Positions 35,187 through 43,224 of a stretch of 57,346 bases of DNA are shown in pieces. Numbering within the stretch: position 1 is the stretch's first letter; every line of letters starts with the position of its first letter. The notes under the pieces were generated by a model, which saw only the letters and a program-made list of their open reading frames with translations, did not search any database and was not told the origin of the DNA. Position numbers and translations under genes: made by a program. The DNA is taken from contig NZ_JXYH01000024.1 in NCBI RefSeq assembly GCF_001262635.1, positions 1 through 57,346 on the forward strand, given 5' to 3'. This DNA is from Aestuariivita boseongensis. GTDB taxonomy: Bacteria; Pseudomonadota; Alphaproteobacteria; Rhodobacterales; Rhodobacteraceae.

Positions 35187-36026
35187 TTACCGCCCTGCGC
35201 GCGCCATGAACGCCAGCCGTTCGAACAGGTGCACGTCCTGTTCGTTCTTCAGTAGCGCGCCATGCAGTTTGGGCAGGGCATTCGCGCCGTCGCGCTTGAG
35301 GTCTTCGGCGGTCAGATCCTCGGCCAGAAGCAGTTTCAGCCAGTCCAACACCTCGGAAGTAGAGGGTTTTTTCTTCAGACCGGCGGTTTCGCGCAGTTCA
35401 TAGAATTGCGTCAGCGCGGTGGTCAGAAGGGCTTCCTTGATGCCGGGGTGGTGCACCTCGACGATCTTGCGCATCGTGGCCTCGTCCGGGAAGCGGATAT
35501 AATGGAAGAAACAGCGGCGCAGGAAGGCGTCGGGCAGCTCCTTTTCGTTGTTTGACGTGATGATCACGATGGGCCGGGTTTCGGCGCGGATCGTCTCGCC
35601 CGTCTCGTAGACGAAGAACTCCATCCGGTCGAGTTCCTGCAGAAGGTCATTGGGAAATTCGATGTCGGCCTTGTCGATCTCGTCGATCAGAAGCACGACC
35701 TTCTCGTCGCTTTCGAAGGCCTCCCAAAGCTTGCCCTTCTTGATGTAGTTTTTCACGTCGTGGACGCGTTCTTCGCCCAGCTGGCTGTCGCGCAGCCGCG
35801 AGACGGCGTCATATTCGTAAAGGCCCTGCTGGGCGCGGGTGGTGGATTTGATGTTCCATTCGATCATCCGCAGGCCCAAAGCCTCGGCGACCTGCCGGGC
35901 CAATTCGGTCTTACCGGTGCCGGGTTCGCCCTTGACCAGAAGCGGGCGTTCCAAAGTGACCGCCGCATTCACCGCGATGGTCAAATCATCGGTGGCAACA
36001 TAGTCCTTGGTGCCTTCGAATTTCAT
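35187..36026 (-). CDS. MoxR-family AAA+ ATPase
   Basis: A 279-residue ATPase. Walker A is GEPGTGKT (residues about 33-40), Walker B is VVLLIDEIDKAD and sensor 1 lies in PIVIITSNNEKELPDAFLRRC. This is the MoxR group that pairs with VWA proteins to mature or insert cofactors. The start at MKFEGTKDY is chosen; the upstream frame has no support. The VWA partner at 31282 is on the same strand, separated by five genes. Convergent with the BLUF gene. Confidence 0.93.
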   Translation of the reverse strand: MKFEGTKDYVATDDLTIAVNAAVTLERPLLVKGEPGTGKTELARQVAEALGLRMIEWNIKSTTRAQQGLYEYDAVSRLRDSQLGEERVHDVKNYIKKGKLWEAFESDEKVVLLIDEIDKADIEFPNDLLQELDRMEFFVYETGETIRAETRPIVIITSNNEKELPDAFLRRCFFHYIRFPDEATMRKIVEVHHPGIKEALLTTALTQFYELRETAGLKKKPSTSEVLDWLKLLLAEDLTAEDLKRDGANALPKLHGALLKNEQDVHLFERLAFMARAGR

Positions 36027-36219
36027 ACCGTTCCACCCTTTTCTGGTTGTTGAGCCCATCACTTAGCGCTTGGCGGCTTTTAGACCAAGACCGTCGGGAT
36101 TGTGTAGTGACAATCGGTGCGCCATCGGATACACGCTGCGTCATTAGGGGGCGTCAATGACCAGTTGGAACGAGTGATCACGCGTCATGGATGGTGTTGA
36201 CCAAGCCGAGGGAGCCAAA

Positions 36220-36642
36220 ATGAAGCAGGAAGCTTTTCTGCCGGATGACTATCGTCCTGCCGAAGACGAACCGTTTATGAATGAGCGTCAGCTCGAATAT
36301 TTCCGCCGCAAATTGTTAAACTGGAAGGCCGAGCTGCTGGCGGGCAGCAAAGACACGATCGAAGGCTTACAGGACAGCACCCGCAACATTCCCGATGTGG
36401 CCGACCGCGCCAGCGAAGAAACCGACCGCGCCCTTGAACTGCGCACCCGGGATCGCCAGCGCAAACTGGTGGCCAAGATCGACTCGGCGCTGCGCCGGAT
36501 CGACGAAGGTGAGTATGGCTATTGCTCGGTCACGGGGGAGCCCATCTCTCTCAAACGGCTGGATGCACGGCCCATCGCCACGATGAGCCTTGAGGCGCAG
36601 GAGCGTCACGAGCGTCGCGAGAAAGTCCACCGCGACGATTGA
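36220..36642 (+). CDS. dksA: DksA-type RNA polymerase-binding regulator with one zinc-site cysteine
   Basis: A 140-residue transcription regulator acting with ppGpp in the secondary channel of RNA polymerase. The coiled-coil tip motif DxxDxA is present (D59, D62, A64 in IPDVADRA). The globular domain keeps only C102 of the four zinc cysteines (YGYCSVTGEPISLKRLDARP), with Thr at the second position. This single-cysteine form is known in Rhodobacter sphaeroides and works without zinc. Start is the ATG preceded by GAGGGAGCC. Confidence 0.93.
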   Translation: MKQEAFLPDDYRPAEDEPFMNERQLEYFRRKLLNWKAELLAGSKDTIEGLQDSTRNIPDVADRASEETDRALELRTRDRQRKLVAKIDSALRRIDEGEYGYCSVTGEPISLKRLDARPIATMSLEAQERHERREKVHRDD

Positions 36643-36723
36643 GACCCGCGCCAAGGGTTTGAAAAGGATTTAGAAAGGCGTCAGGCGCAAGCTTGGCGCC
36701 TTTTGCTTTGAGGGACGTGCGAC

Positions 36724-37842
36724 ATGAAGCTGAGCGGAATGCGGGTTGCGGTGATCGGGGGCGGCATAGGCGGCATGACCGTGGCGACGGCCTTTGCCCA
36801 ACGCGGCGCGCAGGTCGAGGTTTTCGAACAGGCCGCCGCCTTGGAAGAGGTGGGCGCGGGCCTGCAGATCAGCGCCAACGGCCAGCGCGTGCTGGCGGCG
36901 CTGGGCATGTCCGCCAGGGCACGGGCGCAGGTGTCGCCGGGCACGCAGATGCGCGATGGGCATTCGGGGCGGAAGGTGGCGTTCATTCCGCAGCCCTCGG
37001 CCGGGGCCACCTGGTACATGCATCGCGCCGATCTGTTGGATCTTCTGGTCGCCGCGGCGACAGAGGCAGGGGCGTCCATCACGCTCGACCGTGTGGTCAC
37101 GCCCGGGTCCGTTGACGCCGATCTGGTTATTGCTGCCGATGGCACGCAAAGCCTGTGGCGCAGTGTCGTGGATGGCCCGGTCAGCCCCGCCTTTACCGGG
37201 CAGGTGGCCTGGCGCGCGCTGGTGCCGGTGGATGGTGCGCCGCTTCCCGACCAGCCCGCGACGCTGTCCATGGGCAGCAGGGCGCATGTGGTCAGCTATC
37301 CCTTGCGGGGCGGCAGTCTGATGAACCTTGTCGCCGTGGAAGAGCGCAGCGGCTGGATGGAAGAAGGCTGGCGGCAGGAGGGCGATATCGCCGAGTTTCG
37401 CGACAGGTTTGCCGATTTCCGCGGGCCGGAGAGGGAATGGATCCAACGCGCCCAACAGGTGCATCTTTGGGCGCTGCATCTGCGTCCTGTGGCGCGGCAA
37501 TGGGTGCAGGGCCACACCGCGCTTCTGGGCGATGCGGCACATCCGACATTGCCCTTTATGGCGCAAGGCGCGTGCCTGGCGCTGGAAGACGCCTGGGTTC
37601 TGGCCGAAGCCATCGAGGCCGCGCATGACGTTACCCTGGGCCTCGAGGCCTATCAGGCTGCCCGCCGCGCACGGGCGGAACAGGTCGTTGCGCTGGCCAA
37701 GGGCAATGCCTGGCGGTTTCACTTGCCCCGGCCGTGGTCCTGGGGCGCGCAGATGGTGCTGGCACTGGGCGCCGGCGCGTTGGCGAAACGGCTGGACTGG
37801 GTCTATGAGTATGATGCGACGGGGGTGATCCGGAGAGTATGA
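36724..37842 (+). CDS. FAD-dependent monooxygenase, salicylate-hydroxylase type
   Basis: A 372-residue class A flavin monooxygenase. The N-terminal dinucleotide fold is VAVIGGGIGGMTVATAFAQRG, the ribose motif is the DG region (LVIAADGTQSLWR) and the second FAD motif is LLGDAAHPTLPFMAQGACLALEDAWVLAEAI. It belongs with salicylate or 6-hydroxynicotinate hydroxylases. The aromatic substrate is not deducible. The stop codon overlaps the first base of a hairpin that ends the transcript. Confidence 0.88.
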   Translation: MKLSGMRVAVIGGGIGGMTVATAFAQRGAQVEVFEQAAALEEVGAGLQISANGQRVLAALGMSARARAQVSPGTQMRDGHSGRKVAFIPQPSAGATWYMHRADLLDLLVAAATEAGASITLDRVVTPGSVDADLVIAADGTQSLWRSVVDGPVSPAFTGQVAWRALVPVDGAPLPDQPATLSMGSRAHVVSYPLRGGSLMNLVAVEERSGWMEEGWRQEGDIAEFRDRFADFRGPEREWIQRAQQVHLWALHLRPVARQWVQGHTALLGDAAHPTLPFMAQGACLALEDAWVLAEAIEAAHDVTLGLEAYQAARRARAEQVVALAKGNAWRFHLPRPWSWGAQMVLALGAGALAKRLDWVYEYDATGVIRRV

Positions 37843-37894
37843 GATTTTTCCAAAAATCTCACCCGCCAGGGAGACGCGTTTTCGAAAACGCGTC
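37841..37894. terminator. Tandem hairpins between convergent genes
   Basis: Two hairpins: 37841-37860 (GAGATTTTT-CC-arm, perfect) starts within the monooxygenase stop codon. 37873-37894 is a perfect 22-nt palindrome, GACGCGTTTTC and its complement. They separate the monooxygenase from the convergent exonuclease III gene, whose stop is 6 bp further, so both directions may end here. Confidence 0.85.
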
Positions 37895-37899
37895 CGCGC

Positions 37900-38679
37900 T
37901 CAGAGATCCAGCTCGACCCAGACCGGAACATGGTCAGAGGGTTTGTCGTGGCCACGGATTTCGGCATCAATGCCGCAATCGGTGATCAGATCGGCCGCTT
38001 GCGGGGTCAGCAGCATGTGGTCGATGCGAATCCCATCGTTCCGGTTCCACGCGCCGGCCTGGTAATCCCAGAAACTGTAATGCCCCGGTGACTGCACCCG
38101 CGCGCGGAAGGCGTCGGTAAAGCCAAGGTTGAGGATCCTGCGAAACGCGGCGCGGCTTTCGGGCATCGCCAGCGCGTCCTTCTGCCAGGCTTCGGGGCGT
38201 TTGGCGTCTTCGTCCTGCGGGATCACGTTGTAATCCCCGGCCATCATCGCGGGCATCTCATCGGCCAGCAGATCCTGGGCGCGCTGATGCAGCCGGTCCA
38301 TCCAGGCCAGCTTGTAATCGAATTTCGGACCCGGCGCCGGGTTGCCATTGGGCAGGTACAGCCCGCAGATCCGGATGGCGGTCTTGCCCACGACCGTCGC
38401 TTCGATCCAGCGGGCCTGTTCATCCTCGGGATCGCCGGGCAGGCCACGGGTCACGTCCTCAAGCGGCAATTTCGACAGGATCGCCACGCCGTTGAAGCTT
38501 TTCTGCCCGTGGGTTTCGACATTGTACCCACGTTCTTCAAAGATCTCGCGGGGGAAGGCTTCGTCCACGGATTTGATCTCTTGCAGAACGACGACATCGG
38601 GTGCCGCCGTGTCCAGCCATGCGGGAAGAGCGCTGATCCGGGCCTTGATCCCGTTGATATTGAAGGTGGCGATCTTCAT
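37900..38679 (-). CDS. xthA: Exodeoxyribonuclease III
   Basis: A 259-residue AP endonuclease/3'-exonuclease of base excision repair. Motifs: MKIATFNINGIKAR at the start, catalytic E in VVVLQEIKS, YLPNGNPAPG, the D/N pair in MMAGDYNVIP, and the C-terminal RIDHMLLTP and HDKPSDHVPVWVEL (catalytic histidine). The start ATG is set at MKIATF; 38 residues of upstream frame are non-coding. Confidence 0.95.
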   Translation of the reverse strand: MKIATFNINGIKARISALPAWLDTAAPDVVVLQEIKSVDEAFPREIFEERGYNVETHGQKSFNGVAILSKLPLEDVTRGLPGDPEDEQARWIEATVVGKTAIRICGLYLPNGNPAPGPKFDYKLAWMDRLHQRAQDLLADEMPAMMAGDYNVIPQDEDAKRPEAWQKDALAMPESRAAFRRILNLGFTDAFRARVQSPGHYSFWDYQAGAWNRNDGIRIDHMLLTPQAADLITDCGIDAEIRGHDKPSDHVPVWVELDL

Positions 38680-39036
38680 GGCGGTCCCTTCGCGAATGTG
38701 GTCGTCCCCTTCTATCGCCGATCCCACAGCGCGCCACAAGATGGCCACCTGGCTTTCGCAGAATCTAGCGAGTTGATTCCCCGCATTCGTCACCTGATTC
38801 GCGCACGAAAGCCGTCAGAATCTGCAGATTTTCGATGATTTTGCGCAGTGTTGATAAGTTTTTTTCGCCTCGTGTATCAATTCAAACTTGATCGTCAGGT
38901 CCAGATCTTGGCACGCAACCTTGATGTGGATAAGCCGAGGATAATACAACCTTAGCAAGAAAAGTGTTTTGTAAAATACCGTACAGGCTGCACCGTGACG
39001 GGGTGTTTGAAACCCCTGAAACCACGGAGAACCACC
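38680..39036. promoter_or_regulatory. Divergent intergenic region, xthA and repeat-protein gene
   Basis: A 357 bp region without a gene. Near the right end it holds TTGATG and AATACA with a 16 bp gap (38921-38948 region), a possible promoter for the repeat protein, then a leader of about 80 nt. An inverted repeat ATCAA-N7-TTGAT lies at 38876-38892, and GGGGT...ACCCC (39000-39016) could form a small hairpin in the leader. The ribosome binding site is GGAGA, 6 nt before the ATG. Nothing else is evident. Confidence 0.4.
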
Positions 39037-39528
39037 ATGTCTGCACTGAAGAAAATCCAAGAGAAAACCGCCGCTCATCTGACCGAAACCAGCCTGCTTG
39101 ACGGTGACCACACCGCGCTCTACTCGACCAGCATGGGTCCTGAGACGGCGGCGCACGCCTTTGACGGGGACGCAACGGCGCTTTTCTCGACCTCGATGGC
39201 CCCTTCGGCCCAGTCGGACACAGTTTCCGGTGAAGGTACAGCGCTTTTTTCGACCTCCATGGCCCCCAGTGCGCGCGGTGACGTTGTCTCCGGCGAAGGT
39301 ACTGCGCTGTTTTCGACCTCCATGGCGCCCGAGATCACGGCGGATGCATCCGCAGGCGAAGGCACGGCGCTCTTTTCCACGTCGATGAGCCCCGAAGCGA
39401 AGGCCACCACCACCGATGGGGAAGGCACGGCGCTGTTCAGCACCTCCATGGCACCCGAAGCGACCTCCGAGGCAATCGACGGTGAGGGCACAGCGCTCTT
39501 CTCCACGTCGATGGCGCCCAAGCGCTAA
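39037..39528 (+). CDS. Seven-fold 21-residue repeat protein, possible multi-core precursor
   Basis: A 163-residue protein with no signal peptide, no cysteine and no membrane segment. About 22 leader residues (MSALKKIQEKTAAHLTETSL and two more) precede seven tandem units of exactly 21 residues. Each unit carries TALFSTSMAP (first unit TALYSTSMGP, fifth TALFSTSMSP) at positions 26, 47, 68, 89, 110, 131 and 152, usually after GEG. The linking residues vary (for example EATSEAID, SARGDVVS). The units end the protein with only KR left over. Codons for the core vary while residues do not, so the peptide is under selection. It may be a precursor of several small peptides, a beta-repeat scaffold, or a surface or storage protein. 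I know no function. Confidence 0.85.
   Translation: MSALKKIQEKTAAHLTETSLLDGDHTALYSTSMGPETAAHAFDGDATALFSTSMAPSAQSDTVSGEGTALFSTSMAPSARGDVVSGEGTALFSTSMAPEITADASAGEGTALFSTSMSPEAKATTTDGEGTALFSTSMAPEATSEAIDGEGTALFSTSMAPKR
39103..39519 (+). repeat. Tandem 63-bp in-frame repeats, seven units
   Basis: The coding repeat has a period of 63 bp. The core codons start at 39112, 39175, 39238, 39301, 39364, 39427 and 39490. Serine is encoded by TCG, TCC and AGC and threonine by ACC and ACG in different units. So the array is old enough for synonymous drift, and the amino acids are retained. Confidence 0.93.
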
Positions 39529-39584
39529 GCCTCTCCCTGCGGGCGAGTTCATTCCCCCGTTTTGACCGTCGAAGGATCCATCCA

Positions 39585-40676
39585 ATGTCGAATGTCATCC
39601 GATTGAACCTGCCCGTTTCTCGCCAGCCTTTGACCCAAAGGCTGGCGGGCCTTGTCCATTGCTTTGCCGAAGAACGCCGCTTTGGCGAAGATGTTTTCTG
39701 GCTGAAGGAAAACGCCGAACTGCTCAGCATTCTGGACTGCACCGGCCTGACGCCCGATGACAGCGCCCTTGCCCCGATGGAGGGGTTTTATGCCCAGGTC
39801 CTCGACCGGATGGCGTTCTTTCCGCAATATTACCGCTTTCTTCTGTCGATCACGCTGGATCTGGAAGACCTTGGCCTTCCCGGCAACCATGGGGAGGCGC
39901 TTGTCAACTGGGCCGCCGATCAGGGCCTTGCGCAGGCAGAACTGTCCGATCTGCAGCGGGCCGAGGCGCGGCGTCTGATGCAGCGGCGCGGACGCGATCC
40001 GATGGCTGCGGATAAGGGGCTGGATGACCGTCTGCGCGCGTTCATCAACCGGCCTGAGACCTTTGCGTTGCCCAACAAGAAGGCCGCCTATGAGCTGACG
40101 CATATCGTCTTTTACCTCAGCGAATATGGCCGCCGCGATCCCGGGCTGGACGCGCCGGCGCTGCGCGCGCTGAGCTATGCGGGCACGCTGGCCTATCTGG
40201 ACCAGAACCTGGATCTGGTGGCCGAGATCTGCGTCGCTCTGCGCTATGCCGGGCAGGAGCCGCCGGTGCTGTGGGAAGACTGGGTCGCCCGCGAGGCGAC
40301 GGGCTTCCGGATGACAGAAGGCCCGCGCGCGCAGGTCGGCGACAATTACCATGAATATTTTGTCTGCAACTGGCTGCTGGCTGCGCGCGGTGACGAGTGC
40401 TTCCAAAGCGCGCCGAATTTCTGCCGGGCGCAGTTCACCCGCGACAGCTGGCCCGGGCCGCTGCGCGCGCTGTCGGAAACCCTTTTCGGGCTGGGTCCGC
40501 TGCGCCAGGCAGACTGGTCGGTTATGCGCCATCAGATGTTCGAAGTGCTGGATACGCGCGGTCAGGACATCCTGATGGAGGCCGAAGCCAATTGCGTTGA
40601 TTTCGACCATTTCTTTTCGGTTTTCGCGCGTGCTGCATATCTGCAGGCCGCATCCCGGCAGGAGGCTATGGGATGA
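39585..40676 (+). CDS. Uncharacterised all-helical protein (DUF6902-like)
   Basis: A 363-residue soluble protein, nearly all predicted helix, 56 bp after the repeat protein and overlapping the permease gene by ATGA. Conserved-looking segments are ELTHIVFYLSEYGRRDPG (H173), LAYLDQNLDLVAEICVALRYAG (D206, D210, E214) and DNYHEYFVCNWLLAA (H256, E257). These His/Asp/Glu positions could make a metal or substrate pocket in an alpha-toroid-like fold, but I cannot prove this. I think it is close to a rhodobacteral family called DUF6902. It may act on the repeat protein. Confidence 0.75.
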   Translation: MSNVIRLNLPVSRQPLTQRLAGLVHCFAEERRFGEDVFWLKENAELLSILDCTGLTPDDSALAPMEGFYAQVLDRMAFFPQYYRFLLSITLDLEDLGLPGNHGEALVNWAADQGLAQAELSDLQRAEARRLMQRRGRDPMAADKGLDDRLRAFINRPETFALPNKKAAYELTHIVFYLSEYGRRDPGLDAPALRALSYAGTLAYLDQNLDLVAEICVALRYAGQEPPVLWEDWVAREATGFRMTEGPRAQVGDNYHEYFVCNWLLAARGDECFQSAPNFCRAQFTRDSWPGPLRALSETLFGLGPLRQADWSVMRHQMFEVLDTRGQDILMEAEANCVDFDHFFSVFARAAYLQAASRQEAMG

Positions 40677-41596
40677 AAGCCGTGGTGCAAAGCACAGCTC
40701 TGACCGGCGCGGCGTTGGTCGCTCTTTATACCGCGCTGATGTCCGGTGCCGACGGGATCACGAAATTCATCGCAGGCCAGTTCGAAGCACCGCAGCTTTA
40801 CGCCATTTCGGGCCTGATCGTTGTGGCCCTGTCCCTGCTGGCCGACCGCCATCCGGGTCAGCGGCGCGGGTTGAAGACCACATGCCCCAGGGCGATGGCG
40901 CTGCGCGCAGGTGCAACGGTTCTTGCCGTGGTGGGCTTCTTTTATGCCTTTCGGCTGTTGCCCTTTGCCGATGTGTTCCTGTTTGTCGGCCTGATCCCGA
41001 TCTTTGCCGGGCTGATGTCCGGCCCGATTCTGGGCGAACGGGTACGCCCTTCGGCCTGGGCGGCGCTGTGTGCGGCTTTTGTCGGCGTGCTGTGTCTGTT
41101 TCCCTCGGGCTGGTCAGGGGTGCAGGCCGGGCATCTTTGGGCGCTGTCCGCCTGCCTTCTGGGCACGTTTTCGATGGTCATGGCGCGCTATATCGGACGG
41201 TATGAGACCAACGCGCTGGCGCAGGTCTTCTATCCGAACCTTGCGATTGCTTTGGTGATGGGGGCGGTTCTGCCGTTTGTCTGGAAACCCATGGGGCTGG
41301 GCGATCTGGCGTGGATTGCCGGTTATGCCGGGTTGTTGTTTCTGGCGCGCTGGGTGCTTGTTATCGCTTTGGGCCGGCTTGAAGCTTATGTGGTCACGCC
41401 GCTGATGAACCTGCAATTTGCCTGGATGGTCCTGATAGGGGCCGCGTTTTTCGGCGAATACCCAAGTGCCGGCACCTATCTGGGTGTGGCGATCGTGGTT
41501 GGCTCGGGCCTTTATCTTCTGTGGGATCAGTACACACCGGAAAGCGCGCGCAAACCGATCTGGTCTGCGCGGGGCCGGTTCCGCACCGATCCGTGA
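40673..41596 (+). CDS. EamA/DMT-family permease
   Basis: A 307-residue inner-membrane protein with ten predicted helices in two five-helix EamA halves (for example FRLLPFADVFLFVGLIPIFAGLMSG and YVVTPLMNLQFAWMVLIGAAFFGEYPS). These transporters usually export metabolites or amino acids. The ATG overlaps the upstream stop by four bases, so it is co-translated with the helical protein. Its stop abuts the convergent erpA stop with no gap. In context it could export a product tied to the repeat protein. Confidence 0.88.
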   Translation: MKAVVQSTALTGAALVALYTALMSGADGITKFIAGQFEAPQLYAISGLIVVALSLLADRHPGQRRGLKTTCPRAMALRAGATVLAVVGFFYAFRLLPFADVFLFVGLIPIFAGLMSGPILGERVRPSAWAALCAAFVGVLCLFPSGWSGVQAGHLWALSACLLGTFSMVMARYIGRYETNALAQVFYPNLAIALVMGAVLPFVWKPMGLGDLAWIAGYAGLLFLARWVLVIALGRLEAYVVTPLMNLQFAWMVLIGAAFFGEYPSAGTYLGVAIVVGSGLYLLWDQYTPESARKPIWSARGRFRTDP

Positions 41597-41920
41597 TTAC
41601 ATCGAAAAGGATGTTCCGCAGCCGCAGGAACTGGTGGCGTTCGGATTGTCGATGACGAACCGCGCGCCGATCAGTTCTTCGGAAAAGTCGATCACGGCAT
41701 TTTCCAGAAAGGGCAGGGAGACGGCGTCGACCACAACCTTCTGGCCCTTGCCTTCCAGAACCAGATCGTCGTCCTTGGGATCGTCCAGCGCGATCTCATA
41801 TTGAAAGCCCGAACAGCCGCCGCCTTCGACGGCCACACGCAGGGCTTGGCCCTGATCGGCCGCACCGATTTCGGCCAGACGTTCAAATGCACGCTCGGTC
41901 ACTTTGGGAGGCAGGTTCAT
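41597..41920 (-). CDS. erpA: Iron-sulfur cluster insertion protein, ErpA/IscA family
   Basis: A 107-residue A-type carrier that delivers Fe-S clusters to apoproteins. The three ligand cysteines are C36 (VEGGGCSGFQY) and C99, C101 (SSCGCGTSF). Convergent with the permease gene with no intervening bases. It is divergent from the dGTPase gene, with an 82 bp gap. Confidence 0.93.
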   Translation of the reverse strand: MNLPPKVTERAFERLAEIGAADQGQALRVAVEGGGCSGFQYEIALDDPKDDDLVLEGKGQKVVVDAVSLPFLENAVIDFSEELIGARFVIDNPNATSSCGCGTSFSM

Positions 41921-42002
41921 TTCCGTGTCATCCGGTTTTCATAATGCTCTGCCTGCAATATAGAAATCCTCGGGACCCAACTCAAGGACAGGAGTGTCGC
42001 CA

Positions 42003-43148
42003 ATGCGCGCGCCCTATGCCTCGGACCCTGACAGCGCCCGGGGACGGCGCGTCAGGGAAGAGGAGAGCAGCTTCAGATCCTGCTTCCAGCGGGATCGAGA
42101 CCGGATCATTCACTCCAGCGCCTTTCGGCGGCTGAAGCACAAGACCCAGGTGTTCGTGGAACACGAGGGGGATTATTACCGCACGCGTCTGACCCATTCG
42201 ATCGAAGTGGCGCAGGTGGCGCGGACCATTGCGGGCGCGCTGGGCCTGAATGGTGAACTGACCGAAGCGGTCGCCTTGGCCCACGATCTGGGCCACACGC
42301 CCTTCGGTCATACCGGGGAAGATGCGCTGCACGCGCTGATGGAGCCCTATGGCGGGTTTGATCACAACGCACAGGCCATTCGCATCGTGACAAGGTTAGA
42401 GAGGCACTACGCGGATTTCGACGGGCTGAACCTGACCTGGGAAACGCTGGAGGCGATCGCCAAGCATAACGGCCCCGTCACCGAAGATCCGCTGCCCTGG
42501 GCGTTGGCCGATTACAACGCGCTGCATGATCTGGAACTGGACACCTATGCCAGCGGGGAGGCGCAGGTGGCCGCGATTGCCGATGACATCGCCTATAACC
42601 ACCACGATCTGCATGACGGGCTGCGGGCCGAGCTGTTCTCAACCGATGAACTGGCCACGCTGCCCATTCTGGATGCCTGCTTTGCCGAGGTCGATGCCAA
42701 GTACCCCGATCTGAATTACTATCGCCGCAGGCATGAGGCGCTCAGGCGTTTCTTTGGCGTTCTGGTCGAAGACGTGATCCGCTACGCCCGCGCTGAACTG
42801 GCCGAGCTTGATCCGCAATCGGTCGCCGATATCCGCGCGGCAGGCAGGCCGCTGGTGCAGTTTTCCAACGATCTTTTTCAGGATCTCAAGACCATTCGCG
42901 CCTTCCTGTTCGAACGCATGTATCGCGCGCCGTCGGTCGTCGAGATGCGGCGCGAGGTGACCCATGTGGTTCAAGAGCTGTTCCCCTTCTTCCTGGCCCA
43001 TCCCGAACATCTGCCAAAACAATGGCGCAAGGACGTGGCCGAGGCGGAAGGGGAGGTGGCACTGGCCCGCATCGTGTCGGATTACATCGCCGGCATGACC
43101 GACCGCTTTGCCCTGCAGGAACATGAACGGCTGGTGCGCGGCGATTGA
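42003..43148 (+). CDS. dgt: Deoxyguanosinetriphosphate triphosphohydrolase-like protein
   Basis: A 381-residue HD-domain nucleotidase that releases triphosphate from dNTPs. Motifs: FRRLKHKTQVF, RTRLTHSIEVAQVARTIA (first His), LAHDLGHTPFGHTGE (HD pair) and ADDIAYNHHDLHDGL (Asp). The ATG at 42003 is preferred because AGGAG lies 8 nt before it; a GTG 9 nt earlier is possible. First of the dgt-argS-SPOR-nagZ-scpAB run. Confidence 0.94.
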   Translation: MRAPYASDPDSARGRRVREEESSFRSCFQRDRDRIIHSSAFRRLKHKTQVFVEHEGDYYRTRLTHSIEVAQVARTIAGALGLNGELTEAVALAHDLGHTPFGHTGEDALHALMEPYGGFDHNAQAIRIVTRLERHYADFDGLNLTWETLEAIAKHNGPVTEDPLPWALADYNALHDLELDTYASGEAQVAAIADDIAYNHHDLHDGLRAELFSTDELATLPILDACFAEVDAKYPDLNYYRRRHEALRRFFGVLVEDVIRYARAELAELDPQSVADIRAAGRPLVQFSNDLFQDLKTIRAFLFERMYRAPSVVEMRREVTHVVQELFPFFLAHPEHLPKQWRKDVAEAEGEVALARIVSDYIAGMTDRFALQEHERLVRGD

Positions 43149-43224
43149 CCCCTGCCGGCGCAGTGGTTGACCATGCAAGCGCACCTGTTAAACGGTGCGC
43201 AGACTTCACAAGGTGATCTGAGAC

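Noticed and set aside
38876-38892. FNR/FnrL box
   Set aside because: Half-sites are ATCAA-N7-TTGAT, the reverse orientation and wrong spacing for TTGAT-N4-ATCAA.
39103-39519. CRISPR-like tandem DNA array
   Set aside because: Units are contiguous, 63 bp, in frame and encode a conserved peptide; no spacers.
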